From Chryseobacterium sp. Marseille-Q5410 (lineage in GTDB: Bacteria; Bacteroidota; Bacteroidia; Flavobacteriales; Weeksellaceae): a stretch of 64,000 nucleotides of DNA. The notes under the pieces were generated by a model, which was given only the letters and a program-made list of their open reading frames with translations, was not told the origin of the DNA and did not search any database. This document shows, piece after piece, positions 48,452 through 55,783 of the stretch. Position 1 is the first letter of the stretch. Each line of letters starts with the position of its first letter. The DNA lies in contig CAMPOT010000002.1 in NCBI GenBank assembly GCA_946892665.1, positions 62,001 through 126,000 of the forward strand, in the 5' to 3' direction. The position numbers and the translations under genes were made by a program.

Positions 48452-48525
48452 TAATAGAACCAAGAGCCAACAACAAAGATTTTTGAAAGTCTCGAATCTT
48501 GTGTCTCGTTTCTCGAATCTTCTTG
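48452..48525. repeat. Heptad-periodic inverted repeat in the rpsI-rpsB spacer (copy B)
   Basis: ACCAAGAGCCAA on the left; on the right 48489-48520 steps by 7 bases (TCTCGAA, TCTTGTG, TCTCGTT, TCTCGAA, TCT) and matches the rpsN-rpsH element at 28 of 32 positions. The rest of the 182-bp spacer (48345-48451) may hold a weak promoter for rpsB, but I cannot point to a good one. Confidence 0.75.
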
Positions 48526-48526
48526 A

Positions 48527-48913
48527 TTAACGTTTTGAGAATTGGAATCTCTTTCTTGCTTTTTTCTGACCTGGTTTCTTTCTTTCAACCATTCTTGCGT
48601 CTCTTGTAAGCAAGCCTTGAGGTTTCAGCAATAATCTGAACTCTTCGTTGATTTCACATAATGCTCTAGAAACTCCTAGTCTGATCGCTTCTGCCTGACC
48701 TGTAATTCCACCTCCGAAAACATTCACTGTTACGTCATACTGACCTACAGTTTCTGTCAACAAAAATGGTTGGTTCACTTTGTATACCAAAACATCGGTT
48801 CCGAAATATTCTTTAGAATCCTTTTTGTTGATGGTAATTACACCAGAACCTGGTCTCACATAAACTCTTGCTACAGAAGTTTTTCTTCTTCCGATTTTAT
48901 GAACTATTGACAT
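48527..48913 (-). CDS. rpsI: 30S ribosomal protein S9
   Basis: 128 residues: [28 protein letters not shown] at the N-terminus and [28 protein letters not shown] at the C-terminus, whose last residues touch the P-site tRNA. 5 bases after rplM, the conserved rplM-rpsI pair. Confidence 0.98.
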   Translation of the reverse strand: MSIVHKIGRRKTSVARVYVRPGSGVITINKKDSKEYFGTDVLVYKVNQPFLLTETVGQYDVTVNVFGGGITGQAEAIRLGVSRALCEINEEFRLLLKPQGLLTRDARMVERKKPGQKKARKRFQFSKR

Positions 48914-48918
48914 ATTAA

Positions 48919-49374
48919 TTATTTGAATTCGTTAATATTAATAACTTTTGGCTGTTGAGCTTCGTGTTTGTGTTCTGTTCCTTCATATAAATAAAGGTTA
49001 GTAAACAATTGAGATCCCAATTTGTTTTTCGGAAGCATTCCTTTTACAGATTTTTCCAATACTTTTAAAGAATCTTTTTTCTGAAGTTCAAGAGCAGTCA
49101 TCGACTTTTGACCACCTGGATATCCAGTATGCCAAATGTAAGTCTTGTCAGCCCACTTGTTCCCGGAAAGGGTTACTTTCCCAGCATTCAAAACGATTAC
49201 GTTATCTCCACAATCTGCGTGAGGCGTAAAATTCGTTTTGTGCTTTCCTCTCAAAATCTTTGCAACCTTAGAAGCTAGTCTTCCTAATGGCTGTCCTTCA
49301 GCGTCTACCACAACCCATTCTTTATTAGCGGTAGCTTTGTTAGCTGAAACGGTTTTGTAACTTAATGTATTCAC
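48919..49374 (-). CDS. rplM: 50S ribosomal protein L13
   Basis: 151 residues. [45 protein letters not shown] and [29 protein letters not shown] are standard L13. L13 is an early 50S assembly protein. First gene of rplM-rpsI-rpsB. Confidence 0.98.
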   Translation of the reverse strand: MNTLSYKTVSANKATANKEWVVVDAEGQPLGRLASKVAKILRGKHKTNFTPHADCGDNVIVLNAGKVTLSGNKWADKTYIWHTGYPGGQKSMTALELQKKDSLKVLEKSVKGMLPKNKLGSQLFTNLYLYEGTEHKHEAQQPKVININEFK

Positions 49375-49405
49375 ACTTTTTCGTTTAACGATTAAACATA
49401 ATTTT

Positions 49406-49429
49406 CCCTAAATAGGGTGTGCAAAGGTA
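49406..49429 (-). promoter_or_regulatory. rplM promoter with the 24-nt motif shared with rplC
   Basis: On the reverse strand: TACCTTTG (-7 box), then CACACCC and TATTTAGGG. It matches the rplC promoter region 3737-3760 at 21 of 24 positions, well beyond the -7 box. CCCTA and TAGGG form a short inverted repeat. The -33 element is weak. The leader to the rplM ATG is about 30 bases. Confidence 0.7.
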
Positions 49430-49545
49430 AAGATTTTTTTTGAAACTGAAAACATTTTAGAAAAGATTATCCTAAGGTTTTGAAAATGATTGGATTATTG
49501 AGGCTTTTTTTCGATTTAATGACTGCGGTGATCACAAATTATTCA

Positions 49546-49878
49546 TTATTTTCTTAAAGATTTCGAACTTTTGAAACTTGCCAAGAGGTAGTACGTAACA
49601 AAAACCATTGAAAATTTAATCACTGAAGGTACCGCTTTTTCCAAATCAAATAGTAATACTCCCAAAATGATTAAAACTCCCATCCCCAGAAATGAAATCC
49701 CAAGCTTCTGCGCCAAACTGAATTTTTCATTATCAAGGAAATAAGCCATTCCCCAAGCCGCACCAAATGCAACAGCATAATATAAATCCAACGCCAAACC
49801 GTCGCTTCCCAATAAAAAATGATTGAGTAGAAAACTGATCACGATTCCGGCAAAGAAATAAATAATGGCACGTTGCAT
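49546..49878 (-). CDS. Small integral membrane protein, unknown
   Basis: 110 residues with four hydrophobic segments (AIIYFFAGIVISFLLNHFLL, LYYAVAFGAAWGMAYFL, LGISFLGMGVLIILGVLLF, VIKFSMVFVTYYLLASF). No motif that I recognise. It lies upstream of rplM on the same strand and divergent from the next lipoprotein gene; both ends are separated by 80-170 bases, so it is probably its own unit. Confidence 0.7.
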   Translation of the reverse strand: MQRAIIYFFAGIVISFLLNHFLLGSDGLALDLYYAVAFGAAWGMAYFLDNEKFSLAQKLGISFLGMGVLIILGVLLFDLEKAVPSVIKFSMVFVTYYLLASFKSSKSLRK

Positions 49879-49932
49879 ATCAATAAAGTTTCCGCAAAAA
49901 TAAAGATTTAATAAACAATTTGGTATTTTTTT

Positions 49933-49940
49933 TATATTTG
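49933..49940 (+). promoter_or_regulatory. -7 box before the small lipoprotein gene
   Basis: TATATTTG, 17 bases upstream of the GTG start at 49958. Confidence 0.55.
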
Positions 49941-49957
49941 AGAAAAATATAACAGTC

Positions 49958-50335
49958 GTGAAAATTAGACTAACATTGACAATTTTGAGTATTTTGGCTC
50001 TTATTTCTTGCCAAGGAATTATTGATAATCTTAGGGAAGAGGATGCTAATGAAAATTATGTATCTCCCTTTATGGGCGTTTACAAAGGAAATTATTCCGG
50101 CGACGAAGTGGGTACATTAACCATTGAAGTGGCAAAAAATGGATATGTTTCTGTCACGAAGGTTTCGCAGTTTGGTACCGAAAATTCTTTTTTGTCCGGA
50201 ATGGTGCGGGATGATAGCGCGCTGCAATCTGTTACCTTACCATCTGGTTTTACACTGCTGGGAAACTTAAAAACAAAATCCGGCACCTGGAAAATGGGTG
50301 ATTGGGCCGGAAACTGGTCGGTTACAAAACAATAG
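49958..50335 (+). CDS. Small lipoprotein, unknown
   Basis: 125 residues with a GTG start, giving a signal peptide ending ILALISCQG (lipobox LISC). The mature part is beta-rich (FMGVYKGNYSGDEVGTLTIEVAKNGYVSVTK, SGTWKMGDWAGNWSVTKQ), which looks like a small beta-barrel or lipocalin-type fold; no family recognised. Promoter upstream and terminator downstream make it a single-gene unit. Confidence 0.7.
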   Translation: MKIRLTLTILSILALISCQGIIDNLREEDANENYVSPFMGVYKGNYSGDEVGTLTIEVAKNGYVSVTKVSQFGTENSFLSGMVRDDSALQSVTLPSGFTLLGNLKTKSGTWKMGDWAGNWSVTKQ

Positions 50336-50378
50336 CAATCTTATATGATAAATTTTTTTTATAATTAGTTAAATATAG

Positions 50379-50413
50379 AACCCTTTCAATCAACCGAAAG
50401 GGTTTAGTTTTTT
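50379..50413 (+). terminator. Terminator after the small lipoprotein gene
   Basis: AACCCTTTC and GAAAGGGTT form a perfect 9-bp stem with an 8-nt loop and a T-rich tail. Confidence 0.85.
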
Positions 50414-50430
50414 AAAATTACAAAAAATCC

Positions 50431-50438
50431 TATATTTG
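50431..50438 (+). promoter_or_regulatory. -7 box of icmF promoter
   Basis: TATATTTG, 21 bases before the ATG at 50460. The longer in-frame TTG start at 50436 lies inside this box and is rejected. Confidence 0.6.
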
Positions 50439-50459
50439 GAATCTTACGAACATTCAATT

Positions 50460-53400
50460 ATGGAAACCCAAAAATATTCTCCAAAAAACAAAATCCGTAT
50501 CGTTACCGCCGCCGCATTATTCGACGGACACGATGCTGCGATCAATATCATGCGCCGCGTAATCCAAGGAACGGGCGTGGAAGTGATTCACCTCGGACAT
50601 GACAAATCTGCTGAAGAAGTTGTAAACTGCGCGGTTCAGGAAGACGCCAATGCAATCGCCTTAACTTCTTATCAAGGTGGTCACAACGAGTATTTTAAAT
50701 ATATTTATGAACTATTAAAGGAAAAAAATGCTTCTCACATCAAGATTTTTGGCGGCGGGGGCGGCGTTATATTACCTGAAGAAATAAAAGATTTGATGGA
50801 TTATGGTGTGACCAGAATTTATTCTCCTGATGACGGCCGCGAACTCGGTTTGCAGGGAATGATTGATGATTTGGTACAGAAATCCGATTTTCCAACAGGA
50901 GAAAAAATTACCGTTCAAGATTTAGATAAAATTAAATTTGAAGATTCAAAATCAATTGCTGAAGTCATTTCCGCAGTAGAAAATTTCTCCGAAACGAAAC
51001 CGGATTTAGTTAAGGAAATCGATGAAAGAGCAAAAGATTCCACAATCCCTATCATCGGGATTACCGGAACCGGTGGCGCAGGAAAATCCTCCTTAACCGA
51101 CGAATTGGTTAGAAGATTTTTACGCTCCAATCCCGAAAAGAAAATTGCGATCATCTCGATCGATCCTTCTAAAAAGAAAACCGGAGGTGCACTTTTGGGA
51201 GACAGAATTCGCATGAATTCGATTAATGATTCGCGCGTTTATATGCGTTCTATGGCAACTCGGGAGAACAACGTTTCCGTGTCGCCGCACATTCATTCCG
51301 CATTAAATATTTTAAAAATAGCTAAACCAGATGTCATTGTTCTCGAAACATCCGGAATTGGGCAATCTGGTTCAGAAATTACCGTTATTGCTGATGTTTC
51401 CATGTATGTGATGACCCCGGAATACGGTGCTTCAACCCAATTGGAAAAAATCGATATGCTTGATTATGCAGATTTGGTTGCGTTAAATAAATCCGACAAA
51501 CGCGGAGCTTTGGATGCACTGCAAGCAGTGAAAAAACAGTTTCAGCGAAATCATGTTTTTTTTGATCAGCCGCTGGATAGTATGCCGGTGTATTCCACCA
51601 AAGCCAGTCAGTTCAACGATTGGGGAACAACCGAACTTTTCAACGAATTAATTAAAAAAGTAAATGATCAATTTTCGGATTTGAAATTAAGCGAATATGT
51701 GGAACAAAACGTTTCCGAAGAAACCACCATTATTCCTCCGAAGAGAGTTCGCTATCTTTCCGAAATTGTTGAAAATAATCGGGCTTATGACAAAGAAGTG
51801 GTTGATCAGGCGTTGATCGCAAGAAAGCTTTACCAGCTTCAGGGTGCCAAAAACATCCTCGAAGACGATGCCAATTCCCAGGAAATCCTCGAAAAGAGAT
51901 ATCAGAAAATCAAAAAAGATCTTGGCCAGGAAAATATTTATTTCTTGAATGGTTGGCACGATTTCAAACTGAAGCTCGAAGCTGATGAATATATCTATCT
52001 CGTTCGGGGTAAAGAAATTAAAGTTCAGACCAAGTCGGAAACGCTTTCTCATCTTAAAATTCCGAAAATTGCTTTGCCGAAATTTCATGATTGGGGCGAT
52101 CTAATCCGTTGGAAAGGGCAGGAAAATGTTCCCGGAGCATTTCCTTTTACGGCGGGAATCTATCCTTTCAAAAGAACTGGTGAAGATCCCACAAGGATGT
52201 TTGCAGGAGAAGGAGGACCCGAAAGAACCAACCGCAGATTTCATTACGTTTCCGCAGAAATGGATGCCAAAAGACTTTCTACCGCGTTTGATTCTGTGAC
52301 GCTGTACGGTCAGGATCCTGCTTTTCCGCCAGATATTTATGGAAAAATCGGGAATGCCGGAGTTTCGATTGCCACTTTGGATGATGCGAAAAAACTCTAT
52401 TCAGGTTTCGATCTGGTGAATGCCATGACTTCTGTTTCGATGACGATTAATGGACCGGCGCCAATGTTGCTCGCATTTTTTATGAATGCAGCCATCGATC
52501 AGAATGTTGAAAAATACATTGCCGATAATAATCTTTGGGATAAAGTTGAAGCCAGATTAAAGCAAAAATTTGATAACAAAGGATTAAAAAGACCAACATA
52601 CAGCGGGGAACTTCCTCCCTCGAATAACGGATTAGGTTTGAAATTATTAGGACTTACCGGCGACGAGATTTTAGATGCAGAAACCTATGCTAAAATTAAA
52701 GCCGAAACCATCGCAACAGTTCGTGGAACGGTTCAGGCAGATATTTTGAAGGAAGATCAGGCGCAAAATACTTGTATTTTTTCTACCGAATTTGCTTTAA
52801 GATTGATGGGCGACGTTCAGGAATATTTCATTAAAGAAAAAGTGAGAAATTTCTATTCGGTTTCGATTTCCGGTTATCACATCGCGGAAGCGGGTGCTAA
52901 TCCGATATCGCAGTTGGCATTTACCTTGGCAAACGGTTTTACTTATGTTGAGTATTACTTGAGCCGCGGAATGGATATCAACGATTTTGCTCCAAATTTA
53001 TCTTTTTTCTTCTCGAACGGAATCGATCCGGAATATGCGGTAATCGGACGTGTTGCGCGTAGAATTTGGGCAAAAGCAATGCGCGAAAAATACAATGCCA
53101 ACGAAAGAAGCCAGATGTTGAAATACCATATACAAACTTCCGGGCGTTCGCTTCACGCGCAGGAAATCGATTTTAATGATATAAGAACTACTTTGCAGGC
53201 GCTTTATGCGATCTACGATAACTGCAACTCACTGCACACCAATGCGTACGACGAGGCGATCACCACACCAACCGAAGAATCCGTTCGTAGAGCGATGGCT
53301 ATTCAGCTGATTATTAATAAAGAACTCGGTTTGGCGAAAAACGAAAATCCATTACAGGGTTCTTTCATTATCGAGGAACTTACTGATTTAGTGGAGGAAG

Positions 53401-53822
53401 CAGTTTATGCTGAATTCGACAGAATTACCGAACGTGGAGGCGTTTTGGGCGCTATGGAAACCATGTATCAGCGTTCCAAAATTCAGGAAGAATCGATGCA
53501 TTACGAATGGCTGAAACATACCGGAAAATATCCAATTATCGGCGTGAATACTTTCCTTGGCAAAGATGGTTCCCCAACGGTTTTACCGGGAGAGGTAATC
53601 CGTTCTACTGAAGAGGAAAAGCAACAGCAGATCAAAAATCTGGAAACTTACCAAATTGCCAACAGAGCCCATACAGAGAAGGTTTTGGACGAATTACAAC
53701 ATGCAGCCATCAATCAAAAAAACCTTTTCGAAGTGATGATGGAAGCTGTGAAATTCTGCTCTCTTGGACAGATTACTAACGCTTTGTTTGAAGTGGGCGG
53801 AAAATATAGAAGGAATATGTAG
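50460..53822 (+). CDS. icmF: Fused acyl-CoA mutase IcmF (B12-dependent)
   Basis: 1120 residues. An N-terminal cobalamin-binding domain (about 1-135; [12 protein letters not shown] contains the axial His) is followed by a MeaB-like G-protein chaperone domain (about 190-420; Walker A GTGGAGKS at 203-210, NKSD), a linker, and a mutase large domain (about 540-1110; [31 protein letters not shown]). This order is that of IcmF, which interconverts isobutyryl-CoA and n-butyryl-CoA; related acyl-CoA (pivalyl, isovaleryl) activity is known. Classical methylmalonyl-CoA mutase has a different domain order. Substrate is inferred. Confidence 0.93.
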   Translation: METQKYSPKNKIRIVTAAALFDGHDAAINIMRRVIQGTGVEVIHLGHDKSAEEVVNCAVQEDANAIALTSYQGGHNEYFKYIYELLKEKNASHIKIFGGGGGVILPEEIKDLMDYGVTRIYSPDDGRELGLQGMIDDLVQKSDFPTGEKITVQDLDKIKFEDSKSIAEVISAVENFSETKPDLVKEIDERAKDSTIPIIGITGTGGAGKSSLTDELVRRFLRSNPEKKIAIISIDPSKKKTGGALLGDRIRMNSINDSRVYMRSMATRENNVSVSPHIHSALNILKIAKPDVIVLETSGIGQSGSEITVIADVSMYVMTPEYGASTQLEKIDMLDYADLVALNKSDKRGALDALQAVKKQFQRNHVFFDQPLDSMPVYSTKASQFNDWGTTELFNELIKKVNDQFSDLKLSEYVEQNVSEETTIIPPKRVRYLSEIVENNRAYDKEVVDQALIARKLYQLQGAKNILEDDANSQEILEKRYQKIKKDLGQENIYFLNGWHDFKLKLEADEYIYLVRGKEIKVQTKSETLSHLKIPKIALPKFHDWGDLIRWKGQENVPGAFPFTAGIYPFKRTGEDPTRMFAGEGGPERTNRRFHYVSAEMDAKRLSTAFDSVTLYGQDPAFPPDIYGKIGNAGVSIATLDDAKKLYSGFDLVNAMTSVSMTINGPAPMLLAFFMNAAIDQNVEKYIADNNLWDKVEARLKQKFDNKGLKRPTYSGELPPSNNGLGLKLLGLTGDEILDAETYAKIKAETIATVRGTVQADILKEDQAQNTCIFSTEFALRLMGDVQEYFIKEKVRNFYSVSISGYHIAEAGANPISQLAFTLANGFTYVEYYLSRGMDINDFAPNLSFFFSNGIDPEYAVIGRVARRIWAKAMREKYNANERSQMLKYHIQTSGRSLHAQEIDFNDIRTTLQALYAIYDNCNSLHTNAYDEAITTPTEESVRRAMAIQLIINKELGLAKNENPLQGSFIIEELTDLVEEAVYAEFDRITERGGVLGAMETMYQRSKIQEESMHYEWLKHTGKYPIIGVNTFLGKDGSPTVLPGEVIRSTEEEKQQQIKNLETYQIANRAHTEKVLDELQHAAINQKNLFEVMMEAVKFCSLGQITNALFEVGGKYRRNM

Positions 53823-53839
53823 TTTTTATCTACTAAAAA

Positions 53840-53872
53840 AAACCGTCAAGGTTTTTAAAACCTTGACGGTTT
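53840..53872. repeat. 33-bp perfect palindrome, left copy
   Basis: AAACCGTCAAGGTTTT, a central T, and its exact reverse complement. It is identical in all 33 bases to 54515-54547 on the other side of the transposase gene. It lies 17 bases after the icmF stop; without a T tract it is not a standard terminator. Confidence 0.95.
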
Positions 53873-53907
53873 GTGTTGGTGGTTACCAAAAAGAAAATCC
53901 ATATATC

Positions 53908-54498
53908 ATGGCAGATAAACTCCTACTCGAGCCAGAAAATTATTACCTCATTTACAATTGTGGAAATAATGGACAGAACATTTTCTTTGAAAAAAGAAAT
54001 TACGAGTTTTTTCTGCACAGAATGGATCAATATCTTTCCCCGTTTTGTGAAATTTTGGCGTGGGTTCTTCTCAAAAATCACTTTCATCTTTTAGTTTTTA
54101 TAAAGGGCGATATCGATACTGAAAAATTAATTTATACTGCCACGCAAGTTCCAAAAAAGGTAGATGTTCATTTGCAGTTTGGACATTTTTTTAACTCTTA
54201 TGCAAAAGCCATTAACAAGCGATACGAAAGAACAGGATCATTATTTGAGAAGAATTTTGAAAGAAAATTGATCGATTCTGAGGAGCATCTTCGAAAAGCA
54301 ATTCATTATATCCACCACACTCCCAAAAAACATGGCTTTGCAGAAAATGTTTGCGATTATCCGTGGAGTTCTTATGGAAGCGTAATTTCCGATAAACCAA
54401 CAAAATTAAAGCGAGACTTTGTATTATCTTTATTTGAAGGTGTTGAAACTTTCAAGGCTATGCATGAGGTAGATATGGATTACGGAGAGTTATTTTAA
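53908..54498 (+). CDS. REP-associated-type tyrosine transposase (Y1_Tnp/IS200-like)
   Basis: 196 residues from the ATG at 53908; the longer frame from 53764 overlaps icmF and the palindrome and is rejected. HUH motif NHFHLLV at about residues 59-65. The probable nucleophile is Tyr in FNSYAKAINKRYERTGSLFEKNF (about 95-115), followed by AIHYIHHTPKKHG and YPWSSYGSV, the typical C-terminal signature of RAYT proteins. It is intact. It nicks and joins single-stranded DNA at hairpins. Confidence 0.88.
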   Translation: MADKLLLEPENYYLIYNCGNNGQNIFFEKRNYEFFLHRMDQYLSPFCEILAWVLLKNHFHLLVFIKGDIDTEKLIYTATQVPKKVDVHLQFGHFFNSYAKAINKRYERTGSLFEKNFERKLIDSEEHLRKAIHYIHHTPKKHGFAENVCDYPWSSYGSVISDKPTKLKRDFVLSLFEGVETFKAMHEVDMDYGELF

Positions 54499-54514
54499 TA
54501 ATTACCATAGATAC

Positions 54515-54547
54515 AAACCGTCAAGGTTTTTAAAACCTTGACGGTTT
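54515..54547. repeat. 33-bp perfect palindrome, right copy
   Basis: Identical to 53840-53872. It lies 16 bases after the transposase stop and 60 bases before the serine hydrolase start. Confidence 0.95.
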
Positions 54548-54606
54548 CCTTAAATTCTTGTTTTTTTATTAGAATTAAATTTAATATTTTTATAAAAATT
54601 ACAAAT

Positions 54607-55734
54607 GTGAATCCTGTAAAAATATTAATTTATTCAACTTTTTTTCTAGCTATTTTTTCGGCCTGCAAATCAGAATCAGAAAAACTGGCAGACGAAAGAA
54701 CAAATAGGAATGCCATTATCGACAGCGTAATTACGCAGTTCCAGAAAAATTTGTTGATGCAACAAATTGATTCGATATTTTCGAAATCGAAATTCAACGG
54801 AAGCATTTCGGTAATGCAAAATGACAAAATTCTTTATGAAAAGTATAATGGTTTTGAGAATTATAAAACCAAAACTCCGCTGGATAGCAATTCGGTTTTC
54901 GCCATTGGATCGGTGAGTAAACAATTTACTGCGGTGATGATTTTGCTTCTTGAAGAACAAAGAAAACTGAAAGTTGAAGATCAAGTTTCGAAATTTTTGA
55001 AAGAATTTCAGTCCAAACCTTTTGAAAATATCACCATTGCGCAATTGCTGGATCATACTTCCGGGCTCAGCGATTCGGGAAGTGGTTTGCTTTCAAAACC
55101 CGGGACAAAATTTAATTATTCCAATAAGGGTTACCGATATTTGGGTGAATTGATCGAGAAAGTTTCGGGAAAAGCGTATGGCGAAAATGCGAAAGAACTT
55201 TTTGCGAAAGCCGGGATGACACATTCTTCGACTTCAGATTTATTCGTGAACCATCATTTTTCGAGTGCATATTTGGGAAATTCTTCTCGATTTCAGGAAG
55301 TAGAAAATATGCCGAAAAGACTTTCCAATAATGAGATTTCGGTTGGAGCAGGTGGAATTCTTTCGACGGTTTCGGGTTTGCATCAATGGAATTTTGCTTT
55401 GTATTACGGGAAAATCCTTACACAGGAATCGCTTAGAAAATTTATGTCCCAATCTACGGAAAATAACCACCCGATTTTAGGCAAAGTGGGTTACGGTTTT
55501 GGAATTATGATGAATGAAGGGAAACCTGGATCTTATTTTCATACCGGTTATGTGAAAGGGTCGCCGTCATTAAATATTTATTATCCCGACACGAAAACTT
55601 CGGTGGTCATTCTCTCGAATATCGCCGATGAAGCGAAAGGAAAAAATGCTGTTTTTAATCCTCACAAAGAAGTAAAAAAAATTACCGAAGTAGTTGAAAA
55701 TGCATTGATTGAAACGCAAAGAAATCTTCATTAA
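54607..55734 (+). CDS. Beta-lactamase-fold serine hydrolase, lipoprotein
   Basis: 375 residues from a GTG at 54607, which gives a lipoprotein signal (PVKILIYSTFFLAIFSACKS, lipobox FSAC); the frame further upstream runs into the palindrome. Catalytic Ser102-x-x-Lys105 in GSVSKQF, the YxN motif at Tyr171 (YSNKGY), and HTG in FHTGYVKG in place of KTG, all typical of the class C beta-lactamase/esterase (beta-lactamase-related) group. The substrate is unknown; these include D-peptidases and esterases. Not a proven resistance gene. Confidence 0.85.
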   Translation: MNPVKILIYSTFFLAIFSACKSESEKLADERTNRNAIIDSVITQFQKNLLMQQIDSIFSKSKFNGSISVMQNDKILYEKYNGFENYKTKTPLDSNSVFAIGSVSKQFTAVMILLLEEQRKLKVEDQVSKFLKEFQSKPFENITIAQLLDHTSGLSDSGSGLLSKPGTKFNYSNKGYRYLGELIEKVSGKAYGENAKELFAKAGMTHSSTSDLFVNHHFSSAYLGNSSRFQEVENMPKRLSNNEISVGAGGILSTVSGLHQWNFALYYGKILTQESLRKFMSQSTENNHPILGKVGYGFGIMMNEGKPGSYFHTGYVKGSPSLNIYYPDTKTSVVILSNIADEAKGKNAVFNPHKEVKKITEVVENALIETQRNLH

Positions 55735-55737
55735 AAT

Positions 55738-55775
55738 AAAAAATCCGGAACGAAAGTCCCGGATTTACTTCTAAA
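55738..55775. terminator. Bidirectional terminator between serine hydrolase and M16 genes
   Basis: AAATCCGG and CCGGATTT form a perfect 8-bp stem with a 10-nt loop between two convergent genes, with A and T runs on both sides. Confidence 0.85.
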
Positions 55776-55783
55776 AAAAATAT

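Larger units (their letters stand above)
53840..54547 (+). mobile_element. RAYT-type transposase element with flanking palindromes
   Basis: The unit consists of the 33-bp palindrome, the Y1 transposase gene at 53908-54498, and a second identical palindrome. This is the layout of REP-associated tyrosine transposases, which sit next to palindromic repeats they are thought to spread. No target duplication is visible. The boundaries are the outer ends of the palindromes. Confidence 0.65.

Noticed and set aside
53840-53872. Left palindrome as the icmF terminator
   Set aside because: There is no T tract and the same sequence occurs on the far side of the transposase; better explained as part of the element, though it may stop some transcripts.
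53764-53907. N-terminal extension of the transposase
   Set aside because: It overlaps the end of icmF and the palindrome and has no family similarity; the ATG at 53908 fits RAYT proteins.
54607-55734. Serine hydrolase as an antibiotic resistance gene
   Set aside because: SxxK, YxN and HTG motifs are shared by many esterases and peptidases; nothing points to beta-lactam hydrolysis.
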